DNA from: Conchocele bisecta
Taxonomy: Eukaryota; Mollusca; Bivalvia; Lucinida; Thyasiridae
Length of the DNA: 64,000 nucleotides
Assembly: GCA_029237695.1 (NCBI GenBank)
Contig: CM055269.1
Span: 32,336,956 to 32,400,955, forward strand
Direction: 5' to 3'
Below, one piece after another: positions 43,421 to 53,810 of the stretch (position 1 is the stretch's first letter; the number at the start of each line of letters is the position of its first letter). A program made the translations under genes and the position numbers. A model generated the notes under the pieces. The model ran no database searches. It worked only from the letters and a program-made list of their open reading frames with translations, and was not told where the DNA came from.

Positions 43421-43625
43421 AACCCTTACTACGCTGAATTAAATGTTGTCGTCTGCTGGAAATGTTTTATTTTCAATATTTCTCGACAAAAACTTGGTTT
43501 TGACAGCACATGAGAATCGTCTCGAGAAGATTCTCGTGCTGTCAAAACCAGTTTTTTATTAAGAATTAAAGCAAAAATGAAAAACAGCAGACTGCAATTT
43601 CCGTCCACAGCGTAGGAAGGGCTAA
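43421..43625. mobile_element. MITE family A
   Basis: TTAACCCTTACTACGCTGAA at the left, core GAATCGTCTCGAGAAGATTC and right end CGTAGGAAGGGCTAA. Confidence 0.8.
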
Positions 43626-44098
43626 TATAGTTATCATGTTTATTATATGGGTTTACTGATTTTATATGAAACAAGGCCATGTCATGTAAGCGGTTTGTAC
43701 TCAAAATCAGGCTGTTTGATTGGCCGTGATTGAGCACATCCCAGTCTCGTCCAGTCTTGTGCACTTACACGCTGACCCCACTGTACTTGTGGATAAATGC
43801 CACACATCCATGCTGCCCTTAATATGACCTTGACCTTTTGACCGTCACAAATTTTCACATATTAAGAAGTTCGCTGGAGTTTCTCAATTCTGTCATAACT
43901 TCTATATACATTGTACCTAGATTGATTCCTTTAATATTGCAATACATCATACTTGTGCATATGTCACACATTCATGTTGCCCTTAATATGACCATGACTT
44001 TTTGACCTTCATAACTGTGCTTTTGAATACTTTTGGTTTTCACTTTTGGTTAATTAACTTTGCCACAGTTTCTCCCATCTGCCACTGCAAGTTTCAGC

Positions 44099-44710
44099 AG
44101 AGCTGCCAACCCCATGTCGGTCACATGAGGAACATGGAGAGAAAAAGGGGCTATTTTCAGGAACACCACATATGTTTTCCGGAACACAAATCAGTACTCA
44201 CTTATATGCATAAAGTAAATTTTTTACAGCCTTGTCTCGGCCACCATGACCAACCGAAACATCACAATTACACTGCTTGCAAGACGCAAATTCATCACAT
44301 CGCTTTGACAGGACCAAATTGGGCCATGTCCATGTCCATGCCATGTAAGAAGTGATAAACATCTGTGTTCTCTTAACTTCTTTCGATAAAAAAGACCCAA
44401 ATTCGTTGGCTGCGCGCTTTGGAGCAGACATTTTATGAATGTACGTCATGAAGAAATCAGTATCACTGAGCGCTTGAAACTACTATCACTACACAACAAG
44501 ACTCAAAATGGTAAGTGCCTAGGCGAGTATGATTACGGGTAAATAAAACAATAGGATTAATTGGCAGAATTGTGAAACAAAATTATTATTTCCAGATATT
44601 CCCGCGCTGATTTTTTTAAAAATCTTACTTTTTAATTGTTGTCCGTACTTCTGTATTTCTAACCTATTTGCCAGAACAAATACGGAAAAATCGGAACAGT
44701 TGGCAGCTCT
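44099..44710 (-). pseudogene. hAT-type element remnant with a zinc-finger fragment
   Basis: Ends AGAGCTGCCAAC and GTTGGCAGCTCT, flanked by GTTTCAGC and GTTTCAGG: an 8-base target duplication with one mismatch, the hAT signature. On the - strand (44449-44198) a frame reads PKRAANEFGSFLSKEVKRTQ and later CDEFASCKQCNCDVSVGHGG, which resembles the N-terminal C-x2-C zinc-finger region with a S-x-G-H-G-G motif seen in transposase-related proteins. No catalytic domain remains; this is a deletion derivative. Confidence 0.65.
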
Positions 44711-44992
44711 GTTTCAGGTCTATAGCTAGTACGGTTTTAAAGTTTTACGAGTTACAAGGTTGGTGACAGACGGATGGGACGGACAAGGGTAACACTACAT
44801 GTAAATGCCCCCTCCACTATCATGGTGGGGCATAATACAAGAATTCTGCCACAGAAACGATGTCACGCCTGCCGAGGCATTTGACCATAACATGATCATC
44901 ATAAAAACCGAGAAGTGCATGCTTAAAACTCGAAAAAGGTCAAGGTTGAAGAACATTTCGACATAAAAAATGCCGTGTTTCCACAACCATGT

Positions 44993-45162
44993 CAGTCTCC
45001 GCGAAAGTCGTCCGTCAACCGGAAGTTCTTAAATATCACACAAAATCAATTTTATTTTTTATAAAAAAGATTTGGTCTGGTAAATTTTTGTCTCGTCTGG
45101 TAAAAATTTCAAGTTTACCAGACTGAATGTCCTGTAAACTTTTGGTAGTTTCGCGGAGACTG
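44993..45162. mobile_element. MITE family FF
   Basis: CAGTCTCCGCGAAA at the left and inverted TTTCGCGGAGACTG at the right; the interior has an inverted GTCTGGTAAA/TTTACCAGAC. Inserted within family J repeat sequence. Confidence 0.75.
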
Positions 45163-45169
45163 CCATATG

Positions 45170-45545
45170 AAGGTCAAACAGGTCAAGGTCATGTTAATGG
45201 CGGCATGTGTGTGTCCAAATATTGAAGCAACCAATCAAGTAAGATTAATGGTTATACGATGATGAAGAAACTTATACAAACTTTTTGACACAAAAAATGG
45301 CTGTTTCCGCAAAAATGTGAAGGTACAAAATATCAAGGTCATGTTAATGGCGGCATGAGTGTATTCCAAATGCTCATATGTATCAAGTGTCCAAATATTG
45401 AAGCAATCTGTCAAGTAATATGAAAGTTATATCATGAAGAAACTCGTACAAACTTTTTGACATTTGAATTTCGGACGATGACGACGACATGGATGACAAC
45501 GGAAAAAGCGGAGCGGCGACTATAGTCGCGACTTCCGCTAAAGCA
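45170..45545. repeat. Family J tandem repeat and end
   Basis: Two units with CAAGGTCATGTTAATGGCGG and CCAAATATTGAAGCAA, then a terminal GGACGATGACGACGACATGG and TCCGCTAAAGCAGGTGC. It ends about 26 bp from the donor of the 45571-45710 PRKAB exon. Confidence 0.6.
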
Positions 45546-45570
45546 GGTGCAACAAAAACCGCATACGTAC

Positions 45571-45710
45571 ATGAGCAGGTGTGTCTTTATTGAGGATCAC
45601 TTGGAGGAGGTGAGGAGGTAGTATGGGCGGCCCGCTGTGTTTCTCTCCCGGCTTTCTCACGGGGACTTCCTGAGCGTATTCTCCTGGTGGTGACCCGGCT
45701 ACGTCCGTCT
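45571..45710 (-). CDS. PRKAB: AMPK beta exon: linker and start of alpha/gamma-binding domain
   Basis: 140 nt: AG completes a Gln codon carried over from the previous exon, then 46 codons. The first half (TDVAGSPPGEYAQEVPVRKP) is the variable linker. The second half reads PPILPPHLLQVILNKDTPAH, the hallmark block that begins the ASC (association with SNF1 complex) domain and is nearly identical from fly to human. The acceptor is ATGTTACAG and the donor GTACGT (both on the - strand). A family-E MITE lies just upstream in gene direction, at 45753-46026. Confidence 0.96.
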
Positions 45711-45752
45711 CTGTAACATACAAGTGCAGTCTCCATTTACAGTATTGTCCAG

Positions 45753-46026
45753 TAGCCTATTTCACCAAAATTGCAAAGTATACTTATCTTGCTAAGTACA
45801 CTTTGAGGGAGACATTTTCAATTTAAGGATAAATTTATTAATTTTTATTATACTGAAATTATTACATTATCACAGCCAACTGGCTGTGATAATGTAATAA
45901 ATTCAGTATAATAATTATGCATTTTAATCATCAAATATGTGCAGTGGTTAGTTCTATATGAAATAATGCATTTTGGGAAAAATAAATGATTACTCCCTCA
46001 AAGTATACTTTGCTAACTGGCTTCTG
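45753..46026. mobile_element. MITE family E, copy 5, right end missing
   Basis: GTAGCCTATTTCACCAAAAT at the left, central TCACAGCCAACTGGCTGTGA; breaks off after ACTTTGCTAACTGGC. Confidence 0.75.
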
Positions 46027-46301
46027 GGGCCACACTAATCGCGAGTCAATAAGCCCAATTCCAATTTGCAATATTTTAAAAACATTGGCATCCGCAGGTG
46101 GGGTTTTGTTCCACAGACCCGCTCCAGGCTGGGTATATTATCCCTTTTAAAAGTACATACATGTCCTAACGTTTCCAAACAGTCAAGATACATCTCACGA
46201 GCCATCTCATCACAATCTGCACCATTTGTGAATTTGTAGTTTCTTAATTTGTACTAAACTTACCAGTCTTCATTAATCGCTTAGTCTAAATATTATCAAG
46301 G

Positions 46302-46706
46302 ATTTATTTATTGGTGTTTAATGGCCTATCTACTGCTAAGGTCATTTAAGGAAGGGCCAACAGGTTCAATCCAGTATTTGACCTGCTGCATTGGGGGAAA
46401 AATCAAAAAAATCAGAACGGAATATTTACATCGAAAAAGAAATTCAGCCCTGAAATTAGAATAACCTGACATGGTGCCAAGTCCATATCACGCCAAAATC
46501 ACTTGGCCCCTTCCCTAAATGTAATAGGATTAGGAATACTTGTATTGCTCATATACGGAGTATAACAAGATTAACTCTCACAGACATGTACAAGAATGCC
46601 AAAGACGTCCCTGAAGGCCAAAGCAAGTCTCCAGTCGGGATTCCGGTAAGGTTGAATCACTATCGTTAACTTACCCATCACATGCTACCAACCAACCAAC
46701 CACCAC
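46302..46706 (-). repeat. SINE-like family K, full copy
   Basis: TTTATTTATTGGTGTTTAAT to ACCAACCAACCAACCACC, about 405 bp; a good reference copy for the family. Confidence 0.65.
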
Positions 46707-46734
46707 ACTTTTATCAAGGAAGTGTATTCCAGAT

Positions 46735-47033
46735 ACTATAGGAATGAATGGCCTTTTTGTGGAATTTATCGGGGTATAAACTTGGAAAAGTCGGGGGAAT
46801 AAATTCAACAAAAAGGCCATTCATTCCTTATAATTCCAGCATTTGAAATAAATTCATCAAGAAAATGTGTTTATTTTCCGTTTTTTTTTTAAGAATTATG
46901 TTAACTGCGCCTCACGGTTACGGAAAGTAGTTCAGCGTGGGAGTTTACTGGGATATAAATTTTGGACAGACTTGCTACGGGCCAATCAAATGTTAGGGAA
47001 TTGTGTAAATATTTTTGTGCTGGAATTATTTAG
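46735..47033. mobile_element. Family V fold-back element
   Basis: GGAATGAATGGCCTTTTTGT with an inverted ACAAAAAGGCCATTCATTCC, then TTTATTTTCCGTTTTT and TGTGCTGGAATTATT. The same element in the opposite orientation is at 59817-60178. Confidence 0.7.
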
Positions 47034-47103
47034 GGGCTGAGTGGTCACAAATGGGTCAATGCCCACATACGTGATTGTATTTTTTTATATTATTATTATT
47101 AGT

Positions 47104-47930
47104 GAACAAGAGGGTTGTTTTTCAGACAAAAACACATGTCTCCCCCCACAACACCACTGCATGTTATCGGAACTTGGAAAATTAGAATATAAGGCAACAC
47201 CAGCAACTACATGTATGTAGCTACCTTGTTTTTCTGCATAAATTAGCTGAATAGTGGGAGATAATAAAATAAAGAGACAACATTATGCAATGTTCACTTG
47301 TCAAAGGCGATAACTCCACAACCCCAAGTGCACAACTGCACATAGTGACAAACATTCCTGTAAAATTTCGCAACTGTAACTCGAACACTTTTGGAAATAC
47401 GAGCGACACAAATTTGTGATGGACAAAATTGCCAACTTTCTCTAAGTCAAGGGTCATAACTCCATGCTTACTAGATGATTCTGCAAACAAAACCCCAGGT
47501 GCACAACTAAACACGCTGTTTAACATTCCTATGTAGTTTCATGCCTGTAACTCAAATACTTACACACAACTTAAAAATCAGCAATTTCAAAAGTCACGGA
47601 CCATAACAGTCTTATGAATCTGCATCAAAATCATGAGATGCAAAACTACATGTTGATAAACATTCATATAGGGTTTCTTGACTGTAGCTCAAATAGTTTC
47701 ACAGTTATGTGCACCACAAGTTGAAAATCGTCACTTTTCACTAAGTCAAGGGCCATAACTCTGCGAATGCTGAATGAATCCGCATCTAAAACCACAGGTG
47801 CACAACTTCACATGATGACAAATATTCCTGTAAAATTTTGCGACTCTAACCGCGACTAACTCTAACTAACGGACGGACAGACAACAATGCCAAAAAACAA
47901 TACGTCTCCCCATAATTGGGGAGACATAAA
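47104..47930. mobile_element. Tandem-cored element with ATGTCTCCCC ends
   Basis: AACAAGAGGGTTGTTTTTC and ATGTCTCCCC at the left; GACGGACAGACAAC and TTGGGGAGACAT at the right. The core is about five units of roughly 150 bp (GGGCCATAACTC, CAGGTGCACAACT, ACATTCCTGTAAAATTT). Non-coding. Confidence 0.7.
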
Positions 47931-48228
47931 TATGGAGTCTATTTACATCTACATTTACACCCGCACTGATGACCATTTGACACATCATCTATTTACATCT
48001 TCGTGTATCTCTGCTTCAATGATTCATTCTGGTGTTGGTTTATTTAAACGTAAATAAGGCGTGATATATATATTGTGAACACAAATGTTAGCCGTTATCA
48101 AGCAGGTATTATTACATGTACATGTGTACAGTGGGTGTGCATAACCTATTTTGTGAAATGATTACAAGTATTGAGTACAGAAATATTCAGAGCAGCGCTG
48201 CCGTTACTTGAACAAGGACTATAGTCTG

Positions 48229-48793
48229 TTTCACGAAAGCAGCCCAAATTTTACGGCCATATAAACAATTCAAAAACCATATTTTTTTTGATAATATTAA
48301 ATTAAAGGAAAAATTAAGAATGAGCCTTCTTTTTATTTCGTAAAATTTGGTCAAATATTGATTTTATTGCGAAAACAAAATTTCCTCATGTTAAATCCCC
48401 ATAGACATCTTCACAGAGTGAAGATGTCTATGGGGATTTAACATGGGGACATTTTTTAGAATTTCAGAAATACTGGACTGATTTTTAAAATTTAACTTTT
48501 GTTTTCTTAGTTAGATCATTTCCAAGCTATCTAGCTAGGTTTCGGAGTCAATTTCCAAAAAAAATTGTTTTTTGACTCCTCCCACAAGTCCTCTACCTCT
48601 TTTCCCCCTCCATGTTAAATTCCCATAGAGAAATAAATTTTTCGTAATAAAACCAATATTTGATCAAATTTCACGAAATAAAAAGAAGGCTCATTCTTAA
48701 ATTTTGCTTTAATTTAATATTATCGAAAAAAATATTGTTTTTGCATTGTTTATATAGCCGTAAAATTTAGGCAGGTTTCGTGAAACAGACTAG
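48229..48793. mobile_element. MITE family C, copy 3
   Basis: CTATAGTCTGTTTCACGAAA to TTTCGTGAAACAGACTAG; central CATCTTCACAGAGTGAAGATG. Confidence 0.85.
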
Positions 48794-48884
48794 TCTATAA
48801 TCACTGTAGATGCCAAGGAACCAGTATACAACCAGCCATCTTGTCTGTATCTGCAGATTCATCTTTATTTTTCAGATTGAAAAA

Positions 48885-49065
48885 AAATAGAAATACTGTA
48901 GAAACCCTAATTTGGACACAGTTTCCCAAAACAAATTGTATCCAAATATATTGTTATTGCGATACACCAGTACAACCATTGGGACACTCTTTGTTGTGGG
49001 AAACCATATATTTATATGTGTTTCCTAGACTAAATTGTGTCCGAATATTTAGGGTTATTACGGTG
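48885..49065. repeat. Family Y repeat, uninterrupted copy
   Basis: CCCAAAACAAATTGTATCC, CAGTACAACCATTGGG and AAATTGTGTCCGAATATTTA. Used to define the insertion at 38260-38356. Confidence 0.6.
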
Positions 49066-49395
49066 CCCTATTTAGGAAAATAGAGCACAACATTCTGATA
49101 TTTAGGGGTAAACAGCCGGCCAATGTCATGATGCACAAAACATGATTATTTTCCTTATTTCCGCACAGAAATATTATGACCACCATTTGCAGCATGACTG
49201 TTTGTTTAAGAGTTTGTTTGTTTTGTTTGTTTATTGGTGTTTAACAGCTGATAAACAGTGTTAAGATTAAGATTAAGTTAAAGAGTGTTGTTGTCAATGC
49301 ACGTACTTCCCATGAAAGAGAGAAAATATGTGAACAATATCTGATTGGATGTTCCAAATGTAACGATTCCATCTTCACATAGGTGGAGGTGATTT

Positions 49396-50906
49396 ACAGT
49401 GGAACACCTCCCAGGGTGTCCGGTTTAGAGAGGTTCCACTGTACTGGGTACCTCCCAGGGTGTCCGGTTTAGAGAGGTTCCACTGTACTGGGTACCTCCC
49501 AGGGTGTCCGGTTTAGAGAGGTTCCACTGTATACGGGTACCTCCCAGGATGTCCGGTTTAGAGAGGTTCCACTGTACTGGGGACCTCCCAGAGTGTCCGG
49601 TTTAGAGAGGTTCCACTGTACTGAGGACCTCCCAAGGTGTCCGCTTTAGAGAGGTTCCACTGTACTGGGGACTTCCCAGGGTGTTTGGTTTAGAGAGGTT
49701 TCACTGCACTGGGGAACTCCCAGGGTGTTTTGTTTAGAGAGGTTTCACTGTACTGGGGACTTCCCAGGGTGTTTGGTTTAGAGAGGTTTCACTGCACTGG
49801 GGAACTCCCAGGGTGGTTGGTTTAGAGAGGTTCCACTGTACTGGGGACCTCCCAGGGTGTTTTGTTTAGAGAGGTTTCACTGTACTGGGGACTCCCATGT
49901 TGGTTTTAGAGGTTTCCCACTGTACTGGGGACCTCCCAGGGTGTTTAGTTTAGAGAGGTTCCACTGTACTGGGGACCTCCCAGGGTGGTTGGTTTAGAGA
50001 GGTTCCACTGTACTGGGGACCTCCCAGGGTGTTTAGTTTAGAGTTTTCCACGTATTTTCTGGGGACCTCCCGTGGGTTTAGAGAGGTTCCTGTACTGGGG
50101 GACCTCCCAGGGTGTTTAGTTTAGAGAGGTTTCCACTGTACTGGGGACCTCCCAGGGTGGTTTGGTTTAGAGATGTACTGTACTGACACCAGGGTGTGGT
50201 TTTATTTAGAGAGGTTCCACTGTACATGGGGACCTCCCATGGGTGTTGGTTTCGAGAGAGGTTCCACTGTACTGGGGACCTCCCAGGGTGTGTTTAGAGA
50301 GGTTCCACTGTACTGGGGACATCCCAGGGTGTTTAGAGATTTCCACTGACTGGGGACCTCCCGGGTGGTTGTTTAGAGAGGTTTCCACTGTACTGGGGGG
50401 ACTCCCAGGGTGTTTTGACCTGACATCCAGGGTGGTTGGTTTAGAGATTGTTCCCACTGTCCACTGGGACCTCCCAGGGTGTTTGGGTTTAGAGAGGTTT
50501 CACTACTGACCTCCAGGGGTGGTTTTGTTTTAGAGAGGTTCCACTGTACCCTGGGGACTCCCAGGGATGTTTGGGTTTAGTTTAGAGGATTATCACAGCC
50601 ACTGATGGGGCCATGTGTTTAGGTTTAGAGAGGTTTCACTGCACTGGGGACCTCCCAGGGTGTTTAGTTTAGAGAGGTTCCACTGTACTGGGGACCTCCC
50701 AGGGTGTTTAGTTTAGAGAGGTTCCACTGTACTGGGGACCTCCCAGGGTGTTTAGTTTAGAGAGGTTTCACTGCACTGGGGAACTCCCAGGGTGTTTTGT
50801 TTAGAGAGGTTCCACTGTACTGGGGACCTCCCAGGGTGGTTGGTTTAGAGAGGTTCCACTGTACTGGGGACCTCCCAGGGTGTCCGGTTTAGAGAGATTC
50901 CACTGT
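49396..50906 (+). repeat. 44-bp satellite array, about 34 units
   Basis: Unit: GGGGACCTCCCAGGGTGT, then (C)CGGTTTAGAGAGGTTCC and ACTGTACT. Units are regular at 49396-50030 and 50630-50906 but carry many indels at 50040-50630. The unit equals the right terminus of MITE family G. Confidence 0.9.
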
Positions 50907-51045
50907 TCATATATATATATATATCAATGTGCCACAACAGCGACCCATGATTTGAACAACTATTAAATGGTATTAAAGAAACCACAAAACTAATGTAAAA
51001 ACGTACACATTAACAATGAATAGTAATAAATAATATGAATATGTA

Positions 51046-52595
51046 AACAAGAGGCCCAAATGGGCCTGTATCGCTCACCTAAAAGCCTCCATAGTGGTAA
51101 TCTTAATTTCACAAAGACTCTTCACTTACAACTTCAAATGTTCCACAGAATTTGTTGGTACCTTCTGATCTAACATATATTGCGAATGTGCATGTGTCGG
51201 TGGCCATCTTGGATGACGTAATCATCTGATTTTGGCAAAACATGCTCCAGAGTGATCGTCTCGTCGATACCTTGGATTGGATATATTATATGACCATATT
51301 CAGTCAAAAATATAATTTGACCCCTAGTTGACCCCTCGGGGCCATGCCCATTTCTGACCCAGGTGCCACCATATGAACAAATCTGAAACGGCGTTAAATA
51401 TCAATTATTCACACCAAATTTCGTCGAAATCAGCCTGGAGGTTTGTGAGAAGAAGATTTTTTTGACAATTTGACCTACTTTTCAACGGCGGACATCTTGG
51501 ATTTGGTGATGACCTCCATTTTAACAAAAATGGACAGGCTTCACCCACAGACCATTACAGTTAAGTTTAGCCAATATCGGCAAAAGCAGTTCCCCCCCCA
51601 CAAGAAGAATACGTTTGAAATCTTTAGTAAAAGAACAACTTTTTTACCTTTCGGTAGCCATCTTGGATAACAAAATCATCTGATTTAGACAAAAAATGTT
51701 CCAGAGTGATCGACTAGTCGATACCTTCGATTTTATATATTATATGACCATATTCGGGCAAAAACATAATTTGACCCCTAGTTGACCCCTCGGGCCATGC
51801 CCATTTTTGACCCAGGGGCCACCATATGAACAAATCTGAAACAGCGTTAACTCAATCATTCACACCAAGTTTCGTCGAAATCGGCCTGGAGGTTTGTGAG
51901 AAGAAGATTTTTTGACAATTTGGCCTACTTTTCAACGGCGGACATCTTGGATTTGGTGATGACCTCCATTTTAAAAAAAATGGACAGGCTTCACCCACAG
52001 ACCATTACAGTTAAGTTTGGCCAATATCGGCCAAGCAGTTCACAAGAAGAATACGTTTGAAATCTTTAGTAAAAGAACAACTTTTTTACCTTTCGGTGGC
52101 CATCTTGGATGACAAAATCATCTGATTTAGACAAAAAATGCTCCAGAGTGATCGACTAGTCGATACCTTCGATTTGATATATTATATGACCATATTCGGG
52201 CAAAAATATAATTTGACCCCAGTTGACCCCTCGGGCCACGCCCATTTTTGACCCAGGGGCCACCATATGAACAAATCTGAATCAGCATTAACTATCAATC
52301 ATTCATACAAAGTTTCGTCAAAATCAGCCTGGCGGTTCGTGAGAAGAAGATTTTTTAAGAATTTGACCTACTTTTCCACGGCGGCCAACTTGGATTGTCA
52401 ATGACCTTCATTTTAACAAATCTGAAATGGCATCACCCATATATCATCCCTGTAAAGTTTGACCAACATCGGCTCAGCAGTTTGGGAGAAGAAGATGATT
52501 GAAAATGTTCACGGACGACGGACGACGGACGACGGACGACGGACACTTTGCCATAAGAATAGCTCACATGAGCTTTGCTCAGGTGAGCTAAAAAC
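51046..52595 (+). mobile_element. Tandem-cored element with GCTCACCT/AGGTGAGC ends
   Basis: AACAAGAGGCCCAAATGGGC and CGCTCACCT at the left; CGGACGACGGACGACGGAC and TCAGGTGAGCTAAAAAC at the right. Core units of about 440-455 bp start near 51198, 51653 and 52091 (GGTGGCCATCTTGGATGAC, CAGAGTGATCGACTAGTCG). Non-coding; a very common architecture in bivalve genomes. Confidence 0.75.
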
Positions 52596-53099
52596 AGTAA
52601 AGTAGCAAAAATATGAAAGGACAACACAAAATGGTTTCACATGATACATAGTAGTATGCAGGACATATCAATGCAAGTAGTTGCTGAGTTTTGTGAGTCT
52701 AAATGTATACTGAAGTATGTATTTTAAATTCCATATTTTCTATTTGCTGCGAACAAGAAATTCATTATAGCGTATGAAATGAAAGTTAAACGGGAATTTA
52801 AGATTTTGTTTTTTAAATAGCAAAATCAGTAGTGAATTTATATTAATTGCCCATGGTGCATAAACTACATGTAACTGAATTGATCAGTGAATGCTGCTCA
52901 CAGGGAACGACAAAAATATGTATGATATATATTTCTGAAAGACACTTATGCATTGGTCAACACCACAGGTGACTGAAAAAAAGTGCACATCAGTATTGTC
53001 TCTAATATAAGTGCAAAGTCAACAACGTCATGAAACACATGCATTTTTCAAACCCATTAAAATGACAGAACTCAGTATCTGACTATAAAAAGTCACCTG

Positions 53100-53640
53100 A
53101 AATATTTGTAAATGTATCAAGTGTCCAAATATTGAAACAATCCGTCAAGTAATATTAAAGTTATACCATGATGACGAAGCTTGTACAAACTTTTTGACGC
53201 AAAAAAATGGTTATGTGTTCCGCAAAAATAAGTGTAAGGTGAAAAAAGGTCAATTTTTGAGCAAAAAAATCATGTTGAAGGTAAAAAAGGCGGCGGCATG
53301 AGTGTGTTCCAAATGCTCACATGTATCAAGTGTCCAAATATTGAAGCAATCCGTAAGGTAATATTAAAGTTATACCATGATGACGAAGCTTGTACAAACT
53401 TTTTGACGCAAAAAAATGGTTAAGTGTTTCCGCAAAAATGTGAAGGTAATAAAGGTCATGTTAATGGTGGCATGCGTGTGTTCCAAATGCTCACATGCAT
53501 CAAGTGTCCAAATATTGAAGCAATCCGTCATGTAATATTACCATGATGACAAAGCTTGTACAAACTTTTGAACATTTTGGATGACGACGACGACAGATTC
53601 TACTAAAGCAGGTGCGGCAATAATTGAGACTCACCAAAGA
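53100..53640. repeat. Family J tandem repeat, about three units
   Basis: Units of about 180-195 bp with CAATCCGTCAAGTAATATT, GATGACGAAGCTTGTACAAA and CTTTTTGACGCAAAAAAATGG; ends GGATGACGACGACGACAG and CTACTAAAGCAGGTGC. Confidence 0.65.
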
Positions 53641-53810
53641 GCAAACGAAACGTTTAACATACAGTGGAACATCTCTAAAATCCCCACCTGCATGACCAAA
53701 GCTTATTTAATTTGGATAAATTCAGATGAACTTATCTGTAATGACAGGGTTTGTTCAAGCTGTCAAATCACACACACATCTTTGAGCTGTCATAAGCCTC
53801 ACTAGTACAG

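Larger units (their letters stand above)
43329..45570 (-). other. PRKAB intron (2.2 kb) between the ASC exons
   Basis: Filled by an A MITE (43421-43625), an N fragment (43690-43790), degenerate tandem pieces (43780-44090), a hAT relic, an FF MITE and family J repeats, listed separately. Confidence 0.7.

Noticed and set aside
49396..50906. CRISPR-like regular array
   Set aside because: Units are contiguous 44-bp repeats with no unique spacers, the context is an animal intron, and the unit matches a MITE end.
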